Assembly: GCF_029318635.1 (NCBI RefSeq)
Contig: NZ_CP119676.1
Location: 946,614-1,010,613, forward strand
DNA length: 64,000 nt
Direction: 5' to 3'
Source: Varunaivibrio sulfuroxidans
GTDB lineage: Bacteria > Pseudomonadota > Alphaproteobacteria > Rhodospirillales > Magnetovibrionaceae
In this document: positions 52,799-61,079 of the stretch, piece by piece
Layout of the letters: each line of letters opens with the position of its first letter
How positions within the stretch are numbered: position 1 is the first letter of the stretch
Notes under the pieces: generated by a model
Seen by the model: the letters and a program-made list of their open reading frames with translations, nothing else
What the model was told of the DNA's origin: nothing
The model's database searches: none
Translations under genes and position numbers: made by a program

Positions 52799-53895
52799 GC
52801 GCCCAGTCGATACCCGTCAGTGTACACGCATGCGCCAAGACCTTCGCGGACGGCACACGCGCCCTCGATCCGATCGATTTGCAGATCGAGGCCGGCGAAA
52901 CCATCGCCCTACTGGGACCGTCGGGATGCGGCAAGACCACCTTGCTGCGCCTGATCGCCGGTCTCGAAGTCCCCGACCCGGGCGGACGCATCCTTTATGA
53001 CGGCGAGGACGTCACCCGTCTCGCCATCGAACGGCGCAACGTCGGCATGGTGTTTCAATCCTACGCCCTGTTCCCCAACATGACGGTGCGCGAAAACGTC
53101 GCCTATGGACTGAAGGTCCGGCGCACCGCCGCCCGCGAGGTCCGGCGCCGGGTCGATCACATGTTGGAGATGATGCATATCGACGAATTGGGACATCGCC
53201 GGGTCGATCAGTTGTCCGGCGGGCAACGTCAACGCGTCGCCCTGGCGCGCGCCATCGCCGTGCGCCCCCGGGTCCTGCTTTTGGATGAGCCACTCACCGC
53301 GTTGGACGCCCTCCTGCGCGAGCGCCTGCGCGGAGAAATAAACGGCCTGCTGCGCGGCCTCGGGATCACGGCGATCTATGTCACGCACGACCGAAGCGAG
53401 GCGATGGCCCTAGGCGATCGCATCGTCGTCATGAACCGAGGACGCATCGCCCAGGTGGGCGCGCCGCGGGACATCTACCATCGCCCCGCGAGCGCCTTCG
53501 TCGCCGATTTCGCCGGGACGGTGAACCGCCTGCCGGCGCACTTGCTCGCACACTGCGCGGACGCTCGGGATGCCGAGAGGGCATCTCTCCCCCCCGGCGA
53601 GCCTTCCGGCCCATCCGATTTCCTATTCCGTCCCGAGGATGCCGATATCGTCCCCCGCGAGGACGCTCATTTCATCGCCCGCGTCCACGCCTCGTCGTTT
53701 CTCGGCGATCGCACCCGGTTGATGCTGGAGGGAGTCGGCGACGAGCTTCTCGTCATCGATTGCCGCCCGCGTCATTCGCTTGAGATCGGCGCTGAAATTC
53801 CCATTCGCATCCGCCCGGAAAGCCTGATGCGCGTGCCCACCGAGAAAAAAAACCTCGCCGCACACACCTCTGGAGAAAGCAAGGCGCCATCATGA
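52795..53895 (+). CDS. ABC importer ATPase (Fe3+/polyamine type)
   Basis: A 366-residue ATPase with Walker A GPSGCGKTTLLRLIAG, Q-loop MVFQSYALFPNMTVRENVAYGL, signature LSGGQRQRVALARAIA, Walker B VLLLDEPLTALDALL and H-loop VTHDRSEAMALGDRI. A C-terminal TOBE-like domain (FLFRPEDADIVPRED to IPIRIRPESLMRV) follows. It overlaps both neighbours by 4 nt, so translation of the whole operon appears coupled. Confidence 0.94.
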   Translation: MSAQSIPVSVHACAKTFADGTRALDPIDLQIEAGETIALLGPSGCGKTTLLRLIAGLEVPDPGGRILYDGEDVTRLAIERRNVGMVFQSYALFPNMTVRENVAYGLKVRRTAAREVRRRVDHMLEMMHIDELGHRRVDQLSGGQRQRVALARAIAVRPRVLLLDEPLTALDALLRERLRGEINGLLRGLGITAIYVTHDRSEAMALGDRIVVMNRGRIAQVGAPRDIYHRPASAFVADFAGTVNRLPAHLLAHCADARDAERASLPPGEPSGPSDFLFRPEDADIVPREDAHFIARVHASSFLGDRTRLMLEGVGDELLVIDCRPRHSLEIGAEIPIRIRPESLMRVPTEKKNLAAHTSGESKAPS

Positions 53896-54719
53896 TCCTA
53901 GCCCAAATTACCGACACCCACATCAAATCCGGGGGTCGCCCCGCCTACCGCCTGGTAGACACCAAGGCCGCCCTTAAGAAGGCGATCGACCATATCAACG
54001 CGTTCACGCCCACGATCGACGCGGTGATCGTCAGCGGCGATTTGACCGACGAGGGCGGCGCCGATGAGTGCGCCACCTTCCGCGAGCTGATTTCGTCGCT
54101 GGCGGTCCCTTTTTTCATGGTTCCCGGAAATCACGACAACCGTGAAAACCTTCGCGCCGCCTTTGCCGATCTCTCGTACTTACGCGCGGGCGGAGCGTTC
54201 ATCCACTACGCCGTCGAGGACTTTCCCCTGCGCCTGATCGCCCTGGATTCCACCGTGCCCGGAGAATCCCACGGCTACCTGTGCCCCGAGCGCCTGTCAT
54301 GGTTGGAGCGTACCCTGGACGCGGCGCCCGAACGCCCGACGATGCTGTTCATGCATCACCCGCCGTTTTCCATCGGTATCGCGCACATGGATGTCCAAAA
54401 CTTGATGAACGGCGATGCCCTGTTCGCGCTGTTAGGCCGCCATCCCCAGGTGCGCCACATCGCCACCGGCCACGCCCATCGGGCGGCGGAAACAACACGG
54501 GCGGGCGTCGGCGTCAGCATTGCGCCCAACGGCGCCCATAGCGTCACCCTGGACCTGGACCGGGCCCCCGGCGACGCCCCCTCGTTCACCATGGAACCTC
54601 CGGCGCTGCGTTTGTTCCACATCGACGACGACGCCAATATCACCAGCCACCTCAGTTATCTCGGCAGTCATGACGGCCCGTTTCCGTTTTACGACGGCGA
54701 TGGAGATCTCATCGATTAG
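53892..54719 (+). CDS. Calcineurin-type metallophosphoesterase (class III phosphodiesterase-like)
   Basis: A 275-residue cytoplasmic hydrolase with the five metal-site motifs of the CpdA/GpdQ group: DTHI in AQITDTHIKSGG, GDLTDEGG, GNHDNR, HHPPFSIGIAHMD and GHAHRAAETTRAG. This suggests hydrolysis of a phosphodiester such as a cyclic nucleotide or glycerophosphodiester. It is the last gene of the operon and overlaps the ATPase stop by 4 nt, so its substrate is probably what the importer brings in. No signal peptide is seen. Confidence 0.92.
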   Translation: MILAQITDTHIKSGGRPAYRLVDTKAALKKAIDHINAFTPTIDAVIVSGDLTDEGGADECATFRELISSLAVPFFMVPGNHDNRENLRAAFADLSYLRAGGAFIHYAVEDFPLRLIALDSTVPGESHGYLCPERLSWLERTLDAAPERPTMLFMHHPPFSIGIAHMDVQNLMNGDALFALLGRHPQVRHIATGHAHRAAETTRAGVGVSIAPNGAHSVTLDLDRAPGDAPSFTMEPPALRLFHIDDDANITSHLSYLGSHDGPFPFYDGDGDLID

Positions 54720-54974
54720 AGCGGGCGCGCCAAGGGTCAAGCCGACGTCAAAGGTCAATAAATATCGACCGCCGGTTCACGCCGGCCCGCCTCGGGAAAG
54801 AGATATAGAGCGTGAAACGACATGGGGTAGTCGCTGAGTTCTCCCCCGCTTTACACCACGATTGTCGCCTTCGCCGCCAATGCCGCCAATGCCGCTGGTC
54901 TCGCCGGAATCCGCCTCGGTAAAATACAAAGGCATCCCCGCTTTTATCTCCCCTCATCGAGCCCACAAACGACA

Positions 54975-55000
54975 AAACCCCAAGGTTTCCCTTGGGGTTT
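54975..55000 (-). terminator. Terminator after tRNA-Val
   Basis: Stem AAACCCCAAG(G) / (C)CTTGGGGTTT with a short loop lies directly after the tRNA on the minus strand and is followed by TTTTGTC. Confidence 0.85.
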
Positions 55001-55003
55001 CGA

Positions 55004-55078
<75 letters not shown>

Positions 55079-55312
55079 GGTCGCGCGACGCCGCCTTCCC
55101 CGTCCGGGGGGCGTGTGCGCTTCGGAGGCTGGTTTTTAATCCGAACATCCGCGCTTGGCAAGCCCCCATGGGCGCTTTTTTCGTCGTCGCCGTCACGGTA
55201 AAGCCAATTTCGAGTTGCGCCCGCCTTCCGAGGACGCTACCACCTTAGGGGAACACATTCTTTTACAGGGGAATTTCTTGCCGTTTCGTCGCACAGCAAA
55301 AGGGCCGCGCCG

Positions 55313-56227
55313 ATGACCGCCCCGCGCCCCGCGCCTTTCGGTCGCCCGACCTGGGCCGACGACATCGTCAGCCCGGCTTTCGACGTCTTGGCGCCCGCCC
55401 GCCAGACCGTGCCGGTCGTCTTCGCCTCGCCACATAGCGGCGATTACTATCCGGCGAGCTTTCGCGCCGCCTCCAGGCTCGATCCCACCGCCCTGCGCCG
55501 TTCCGAAGACGCCTTCATGGACGAGCTTTACAAAAGCGCCCCCGACCTTGGCGCGCCGCTTATCCGCGCCCGCTTTCCCCGTGCTTATGTCGATCCCAAC
55601 CGCGAGGCCTGGGAACTCGACCCCGAAATGTTCACCGGCGCGTTACCCGATACCGCCAACACGACGTCACCGCGCATCGCCGCCGGTCTGGGCACAATCG
55701 CCAAGGTGGTCACCAACGGCGAGAATATCTACGCCGGAAAATTATCCGTCGAAGAGGCGTTGTGGCGTATCGAAACCTACTACCGGCCCTATCACGCGGC
55801 ATTGAAGGGTCTGCTTGACGCCACCTACGCGCGTTTCGGCTGTGTGCTGCTGATCGATTGCCACTCGATGCCCTCGATCGGTGGGCCGATGGACCGCGAC
55901 CCGGGCCTAAACCGGGTAGACATGGTGCTCGGCGACGCCCACGGCCTGGCCTGTACGCCGCGTATCACCAACCGGGTAAAAGTTGCCCTCAAGAATCTGG
56001 GATATCGGGTACTGCATAACAATCCCTACGCCGGCGGCTTCACCACCCGCCATTACGGACAACCCAAACGCCACCGCCACGCCCTGCAAATCGAAGTCAA
56101 CCGCGCCCTTTACATGAACGAGGACGCCATCACCAAGAACGATACTTTCACGACGTTACAGACCGACATCTCCCGTTTAATCGAGGCGATCGTCGCCATC
56201 GGGCCGAAAGTCCTTCAGGAACCCTAA
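55313..56227 (+). CDS. N-formylglutamate amidohydrolase family protein
   Basis: Hydrolyses N-formyl-glutamate or a related N-acyl amino acid. The 304-residue protein has the family motifs VFASPHSGDYYPASF, DAFMDELYKSAPDLGAPLIRARFPRAYVDPNREAWELDPEMF, DCHSMPSIGGPMDRDPGLNRVDMVLGD and GGFTTRHYGQPKRHRHALQIEVNRALYMNE. In histidine breakdown the enzyme is called HutG, but no other hut genes are near, so a histidine-pathway role is not shown. Confidence 0.93.
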   Translation: MTAPRPAPFGRPTWADDIVSPAFDVLAPARQTVPVVFASPHSGDYYPASFRAASRLDPTALRRSEDAFMDELYKSAPDLGAPLIRARFPRAYVDPNREAWELDPEMFTGALPDTANTTSPRIAAGLGTIAKVVTNGENIYAGKLSVEEALWRIETYYRPYHAALKGLLDATYARFGCVLLIDCHSMPSIGGPMDRDPGLNRVDMVLGDAHGLACTPRITNRVKVALKNLGYRVLHNNPYAGGFTTRHYGQPKRHRHALQIEVNRALYMNEDAITKNDTFTTLQTDISRLIEAIVAIGPKVLQEP

Positions 56228-56264
56228 CTTTCAACCATTCCCTTGTGTTTTGAAAATAAAGAAT

Positions 56265-56804
56265 ATGACCATGACATCCCCCGCCGCCCTGACCTTGCGC
56301 GACTGCCGCCCAGAAGACGACGACGCCGTCCAGGCGATTTACGCCCACTATGTCCGTCACAGCCTGGCCACCTTCGAGGAAACCGTGCCCACGTTGGAGG
56401 AAATGACGCGCCGACGGTGCGCCATCGAAAATGTCGGCAACCCGTTCATCGTCGCCGAAGTCGATGGCCGCGTCGCCGGATACGCCTACGCCGGGCCGTT
56501 TCGTGCGCGTAGCGCCTATCGCTATACTCTTGAAAATTCAATTTATGTCTCCCCGAATGCGACCGGAAAAGGTCTTGGCAAGGCCCTTCTCAAGGTTTTG
56601 ATCGGGCGCTGTCAGACTCAAGGGTGCCGCCAGATGCTTGCGGTGATCGGCGATTCCGACAACCAGGCCTCGATCCGGCTGCACGGCAAGTTCGGCTTCG
56701 AGAGGGTCGGCCTGTTGAAGTCAGTGGGCTTTAAGTTTGACCGATGGGTCGATGCCGTGATCATGCAGCGCCAACTGGGCGAGGGCGACGGCGCCAAACC
56801 GTAA
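56265..56804 (+). CDS. GNAT acetyltransferase of the phosphinothricin/MnaT type
   Basis: A 179-residue N-acetyltransferase. It has LRDCRPEDDDAVQAIYAHYVRHSLATFEETVPT, the acetyl-CoA site NSIYVSPNATGKGLGKALLKVLIGRC and the end motif DNQASIRLHGKFGFERVGLLKSVGFKFDRWVDAVIMQRQL, as in Pat/MnaT proteins acting on methionine sulfone or phosphinothricin-like amino acids. ATG 56265 (MTMTSP) is preferred to an upstream TTG. It may share a transcript with the preceding gene (37 bp gap). Confidence 0.9.
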   Translation: MTMTSPAALTLRDCRPEDDDAVQAIYAHYVRHSLATFEETVPTLEEMTRRRCAIENVGNPFIVAEVDGRVAGYAYAGPFRARSAYRYTLENSIYVSPNATGKGLGKALLKVLIGRCQTQGCRQMLAVIGDSDNQASIRLHGKFGFERVGLLKSVGFKFDRWVDAVIMQRQLGEGDGAKP

Positions 56805-56918
56805 ACGTGATTTTTTCCGATGCGTTGCGCCTTACCGTTTTCGGGCGATTTTTACCGGGCGTATTGCGAATTTCTGGCATAAGGGTTGCAGAGCTTCAGG
56901 GGTACATGGAGCGCCCCA

Positions 56919-57902
56919 ATGAACCTTTCTTTTCGCCTCGGTCTTTTTCTTCTTCTCATCACAATGATGGAAATGCCCTCGATCGAGGCGGCGGCGACCC
57001 CCACGGACGCCCTACAACCCACTGATAAAGTTGGCTCTATATGTTTTCGCGCGGCGCAAAAGCAAGAACGCTTGCGGGCCATCCCCGGTTATCTCCTACA
57101 AGCCATGGCGCTTGCGGAGTCCGGACGGTGGGATGACCGCAAGGGGGAAAATATTGCCTGGCCATGGACCGTCACCGCCGGGGGAAAAGGCGCCTTTTTC
57201 ACCACCAAGGCCGAGGCCGTCGCCTTCGTCGAGGAATTGCAAAAACAAGGCGTGCGGAATATCGACGTCGGCTGCATGCAGGTCAACTTGATGTATCATC
57301 CGGACGCCTTCGCGTCCCTCGGCGCCGCCTTCACCCCCGACGCCAACGCCGCCTACGCCGCCAAACTTCTCGTTCGGCGCCAAAAGAACACCACATCGTG
57401 GTTGCAGGCGGCAGGAAATTACCATTCCACCACGCGCGCGTTCAACCACAAGTACAAAATCAAGGTCGCCCGATTGTGGAATGACATTCGCGCGCGCGCG
57501 GTAGGAAAGATGTCCGCGGAAGGAAAGAAGTCCACGCCGCGCCGTCCTGCCGGCGAAGGCATGGCCCCCGGCGAACCCGGCATCTTGCCCCCAAGCGCCA
57601 TGCAGGCCGACGCCGCCGCGTCGCCAATAGACCGCACCCGCGCCCTGAACGCTGCGTTTCGCGATCGCAATAATACCGGCGACGCCCTGTTAAACCGCGC
57701 CGCCGAACATCGCCGCGAGCTCGACGCCTGGCGGCAGTCCAAGGTGCGCGCCATCGCCGCCGAACATCAAGCCCTGATGAACCGAGTGCGCCGCGAACAA
57801 CGCGAACTGGGTATTTTGCGCGGCGAAACCGCCGCCCCGCGCAAGGACGTTTTCGCCGAGCGTCGCCGCGAACAGTTACGCAAATGGCGCGAAAAGCTCT
57901 AG
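56919..57902 (+). CDS. Lytic transglycosylase-like exported protein
   Basis: A 327-residue protein with a signal peptide (NLSFRLGLFLLLITMMEMPSIEA) and an SLT-like domain (about 40-190). The putative catalytic Glu is in YLLQAMALAESGRWDDRKG, and RNIDVGCMQVNLMYHPDAF and AAGNYHSTTRAFNHKYKIKVARLW follow in the expected order. It should cut peptidoglycan glycan strands. The C-terminal third is charged and helical (RRELDAWRQSKVRAIAAEHQALMNRVRREQREL), a possible coiled coil. ATG 56919 is better than an upstream TTG. Confidence 0.86.
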   Translation: MNLSFRLGLFLLLITMMEMPSIEAAATPTDALQPTDKVGSICFRAAQKQERLRAIPGYLLQAMALAESGRWDDRKGENIAWPWTVTAGGKGAFFTTKAEAVAFVEELQKQGVRNIDVGCMQVNLMYHPDAFASLGAAFTPDANAAYAAKLLVRRQKNTTSWLQAAGNYHSTTRAFNHKYKIKVARLWNDIRARAVGKMSAEGKKSTPRRPAGEGMAPGEPGILPPSAMQADAAASPIDRTRALNAAFRDRNNTGDALLNRAAEHRRELDAWRQSKVRAIAAEHQALMNRVRREQRELGILRGETAAPRKDVFAERRREQLRKWREKL

Positions 57903-58137
57903 CCTCGGGGTTTTTCAAGAGGTGTTCGATTGCGCGCGTGCGATCGAAAAAAAGATCTCGCCCGCGGCTAAATTTTAGAAACTAAATTCCCGTGGAGCCA
58001 TGCTATATTAGACGTTCGGCATTCATCACGAATTTGCCGGGCATTCGCCGTGGTTTGAAGGTTCATCTTGCCTTATCCAGGTGCGTTCCGTAAAAGGAGC
58101 CTCCTTGCGTACTCATTAGTCTTGGATAGCATCTCCC

Positions 58138-58818
58138 ATGAAAAAACGCCAAAATGCTGAAATTCTGCCGGAATTGATCGAGTTGAAAGATCAAAAGGTC
58201 GCCGACATCGGCAGCGGCGACGGCGCAATCGCACGCCTGATGACCCGTCATGGCGCCAAGGTTTTTGGTATCGAGTGCAACCCTGAACAACTTAGAAAAG
58301 CACGCGAGGCGACCCCCGCCGGCACGGAGGAATATTTCGAAGGCGTCGCAGAGAAACTTCCTTTTTCCGACGCCTCCTTGGATATCGTCGTTCTGTTCAA
58401 CAGCCTGCACCATGTGGATATCGATCAACAGGACAAGGCGCTCGGCGAAGCCGCCCGTGTTCTTAAAGCCGGTGGCATCGCTTATATCTGCGAACCCGTC
58501 GCCGAAGGAACGCATTTCGAGATGATGCAACCCGTGCACGACGAAACCGTCGTCCGCGCTCATGCCCTCGAAGCAATTAAAGCCGCCCCGCGTCAGGGGT
58601 TCTCCGAACAGCAGGAAATCACTTACGTCAATATCGTAACTTATGCGGATTTTGAACAATTTCGCGAAAGAATATTACGCATTAACCCGCACAAGGCGGA
58701 TGATTTTACGAATATGGCGGCTGACCTTAAAAAATCGTTTGAACGTCTTGGCGTAAAGACCGACGCCGGTTGGACGTTCGACCAACCGATGCGGGTCAAC
58801 CTGCTGAAAAAGGACTAG
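58138..58818 (+). CDS. Class I SAM-dependent methyltransferase
   Basis: A 226-residue methyltransferase. Motif I is KVADIGSGDGAIARLMTRHGAKVFGIECNP, and motifs II and III are DIVVLFNSLHHVDIDQQDKALGEAARVLKAGGIAYICEPV. The rest is helical, with FERLGVKTDAGWTFDQPMRVNLLKKD at the end. The substrate cannot be read. Similar proteins include the UbiE-like and Methyltransf_11 groups. Confidence 0.87.
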   Translation: MKKRQNAEILPELIELKDQKVADIGSGDGAIARLMTRHGAKVFGIECNPEQLRKAREATPAGTEEYFEGVAEKLPFSDASLDIVVLFNSLHHVDIDQQDKALGEAARVLKAGGIAYICEPVAEGTHFEMMQPVHDETVVRAHALEAIKAAPRQGFSEQQEITYVNIVTYADFEQFRERILRINPHKADDFTNMAADLKKSFERLGVKTDAGWTFDQPMRVNLLKKD

Positions 58819-58872
58819 TGCCGCCGTCATAAAACGGCGCTATACTGGCGCACCGTTAGCGAAGGAAGCGCC

Positions 58873-59142
58873 ATGGCGAACCCACCCGATATCTCCGAAG
58901 ATGAAGAACGCGCCCTCCTTGACGTTCCGTTGGAGGTGACGGCGGTGCTGGGCACTTCTACCATGAAGGTCAGCCAGCTCTTGAAGATGGGCCGCGGCGC
59001 CGTCGTTCAGCTGGAGCGCGGCGTCGGTGAAGATATCGACATCAAAGCCAACAACAACCTGGTCGCCCGCGGCGAAGTCGTCGTCGTCGAGGATCACCTT
59101 GCGATCTCCCTGACGAAAATCATCAAAAACCACAGTAAATAG
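58873..59142 (+). CDS. fliN: Flagellar motor switch protein FliN, short form
   Basis: An 89-residue protein with a SpoA/C-ring domain: VPLEVTAVLGTSTMKVSQLLKMGRGAVVQLERGVGEDIDIKANNNLVARGEVVVVEDHLAISLTKII. This is the conserved part of FliN, which builds the C-ring. Only a short acidic tail precedes it. It stands apart from other flagellar genes, except cheZ about 48 kb away. Confidence 0.9.
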   Translation: MANPPDISEDEERALLDVPLEVTAVLGTSTMKVSQLLKMGRGAVVQLERGVGEDIDIKANNNLVARGEVVVVEDHLAISLTKIIKNHSK

Positions 59143-59234
59143 CCGCGCCGTCGCGGGGGGCCTAAGAATCGCTCCCCGCGCGCCGGACGTGACGCTTTAT
59201 TATCTCGTTCCGCTGTCAGAGAACCCCCTGCGTC

Positions 59235-59630
59235 GTGATTTCCGAATTTATTTTCATCGCCTTGCTTGTCCTCATGATGGCGGTCGGCACATATAACTCG
59301 GTCCGCCACTTTCAACGCACCTGGGTGGCGCGCGGCGGGGACCCCCGGCGGGGCTGGCGGCGGGGAGCGTTGTCGATTGTCAGCGCGCTGGGCGGCGCAA
59401 TTCTTTTCCTGACGATCCTCGGCGCCGTTTACCATGCCTTCAACTGGCCGGGCGCCCTGATCGTCACCGGCGCATCCCTCGCCTTTTGGGTCGCCATCCA
59501 TTCGATGTTCTTCACGCCGCCTGGGCGCGTGGACAAAAAACACCCCACCCCAGACGCGACGGCGTCGTCTCATCCGGACGACTCCACCTCGGAAACATCC
59601 GCCCAAGACAGGTCGGAAAAATCCGAATAA
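59235..59630 (+). CDS. Small inner-membrane protein, function unknown
   Basis: I do not recognise the family. From GTG 59235 the 131-residue product has three hydrophobic segments (EFIFIALLVLMMAVGTY; ALSIVSALGGAILFLTILGAVYHAF; GALIVTGASLAFWVAIHSMFF) and a basic loop (RTWVARGGDPRRGWRR). It ends with a hydrophilic Ser/Asp-rich tail. Confidence 0.65.
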   Translation: MISEFIFIALLVLMMAVGTYNSVRHFQRTWVARGGDPRRGWRRGALSIVSALGGAILFLTILGAVYHAFNWPGALIVTGASLAFWVAIHSMFFTPPGRVDKKHPTPDATASSHPDDSTSETSAQDRSEKSE

Positions 59631-59844
59631 GCGGACCGGTTAGATGCAAACGGCCTGAACCGAGACAAGCGGCGCTCTCTTTTTCGAGGAAGGCGACCGG
59701 CCTCACTGTGCTTTCCCCCCTTTTGACCGAATAAAACGCCCTTCGCGCACGCCCCCGAAAGGCGATCTCCCCACCCAACCTTCCACACCCTCCCTGACCT
59801 TGCCTAGGCCCCATGAACGGCTTGGGTTTCCCCGCCTTTCCTCA
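59631..59844. other. Intergenic stretch, no gene seen
   Basis: The sequence between the small membrane protein and the AT-rich island is pyrimidine-rich near 59765-59840. No repeat, RNA gene or supportable ORF is seen. Confidence 0.4.
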
Positions 59845-60080
59845 ACACATTGATAATTAATAATTTTAAATATAAATCGCAAAATCCACTCAAAATATTA
59901 CCTGCCATTTTGGGTAGTATAGACCCATCCAATTACGCAGTAGATAAACAGTACTGAAATATTGTATTTATAATAAATTGATAAATTAAAATGAATATTT
60001 ATTAGAATATGCATAATTAATAACATTACTTAATTAATATATTAAAATACTCTAATATTTTTTCATTTTTACACGTTTGA
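59845..60080. other. AT-rich island upstream of the respiratory operon
   Basis: About 235 bp of very AT-rich sequence, made of AATTAATA, TATTAAAATA and TTTATAATAAATTGATAAATT-like strings, in an otherwise GC-rich region. It ends just before a gene with a strong ribosome site. It could be a promoter/UP-element or a silencer-binding stretch, or a remnant of transfer. TTGATAATTAATAA and TTGATAAATTAAAA recall half-degenerate FNR boxes, but neither is a good match. Confidence 0.6.
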
Positions 60081-60105
60081 AGAATGTTTTCGAGGAGGTG
60101 TTTTT

Positions 60106-60351
60106 ATGAATACCGGGATACGACGAGGACAGGACGCGACAAAGAACGCGCAAAGGAAAACCGAGGGCTGGTTTTCCATCCCGTCCGCCGGGCGGCGCAT
60201 CGTCCCTAGGAGTTTGACGGAGACAAAAGAGTCCGCCGACAGGCGGGGTGTTTTGTCGAAGAAAATCAAACCACATCGAAAAAACAATCCCGTGGAGCGG
60301 CCCGATGTTTCGGGATCGAAAAGTCGGAGTCGATCCACGAGGTCTCGTTGA
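60106..60351 (+). CDS. Small very basic protein, unknown, with near-ideal ribosome site
   Basis: An 81-residue ORF (MNTGIRRGQDATKNAQRKTE start; SGSKSRSRSTRSR end) with Arg, Lys and Ser in excess. GAGGAGGTG at 60092-60100 puts a near-perfect Shine-Dalgarno about 7 nt from the ATG, stronger than that of most neighbours. Codons AGG, CGA and ATA occur, unlike nearby genes. No signal, motif or family was recognised. It is first on the strand before the cytochrome operon, 46 bp ahead of it. It may be a real small gene or only a leader ORF. Confidence 0.5.
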   Translation: MNTGIRRGQDATKNAQRKTEGWFSIPSAGRRIVPRSLTETKESADRRGVLSKKIKPHRKNNPVERPDVSGSKSRSRSTRSR

Positions 60352-60397
60352 CGTCTTTTTTCAAACGCCCAAGGATTGAAACTTGCCGGAGGACCCT

Positions 60398-61039
60398 ATG
60401 CCCCCACCGACCATGCGCAGAAAAAAAATTCCCTGGTTGCCGATCATCATGGTCCTCGGCGCTATTGGCGCGGTGCTCGTCATTGGGGCGCAATACACCG
60501 ACCGGGGACTGCGCGATGCGGCGCCACGGGCAAAGGGCGCAAACGTGGCCGGCGCAATAACGCCGACCGACACTTTCAAGGGCGATTTAATCGTCCAGCC
60601 GATCGCATTTTCCCACAAAATTCACGCGAAAGACAACGGCATCAATTGCCTGTACTGCCACACCTACGCCCGGCGCTCGAAAGTCGCGGGTATCCCGCCG
60701 ACGTCCAAGTGCATGGGGTGCCACACCGTCATCGCCACCGACAAACCGGAAATCATCAAACTCACGAAGATGTGGGAAAACCGCACCCCGCCGTTGTGGA
60801 AAAAAATCAACGATCTGCCGGATTTCGTTCATTTCAGCCACGAAAAGCACCTCCGGCGGTTTCTCTTCGACAACGCCGGGCAACCCGTCGAACGGGCGGA
60901 TCAAGTTTGCGCCATGTGTCATGGCGACGTCAAAAACATGACGGTGGATGTCAAGTCCAAGCCCTTGACCATGGGCTTTTGCACCCGCTGCCACGAAGCC
61001 AACAAGGGGCCGTCCTCATGCACCGCGTGTCACAAATGA
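60398..61039 (+). CDS. actA: Pentaheme cytochrome c, ActA-like
   Basis: Membrane-anchored multiheme electron carrier of 213 residues. It has one N-terminal anchor (IPWLPIIMVLGAIGAVLVIGA) and five CXXCH heme sites: CLYCH, CMGCH, CAMCH, CTRCH, CTACH. PIAFSHKIHAKDNGINCLYCHTYARRSKVAGIPPTSKCMGCH is close to ActA of alternative complex III. ATG 60398 has GGAGG five bases before it; an upstream TTG is less likely. It precedes a Tat-exported molybdopterin-type subunit, as in that complex. Confidence 0.88.
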   Translation: MPPPTMRRKKIPWLPIIMVLGAIGAVLVIGAQYTDRGLRDAAPRAKGANVAGAITPTDTFKGDLIVQPIAFSHKIHAKDNGINCLYCHTYARRSKVAGIPPTSKCMGCHTVIATDKPEIIKLTKMWENRTPPLWKKINDLPDFVHFSHEKHLRRFLFDNAGQPVERADQVCAMCHGDVKNMTVDVKSKPLTMGFCTRCHEANKGPSSCTACHK

Positions 61040-61079
61040 TGGGATGCGAAGCCGCGCAATCCCCGATAGGAGAGAAAGC

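Noticed and set aside
59845..60080. AT-rich island read as a replication origin
   Set aside because: No DnaA-box cluster (TTATCCACA-like) and no origin-linked genes are seen.
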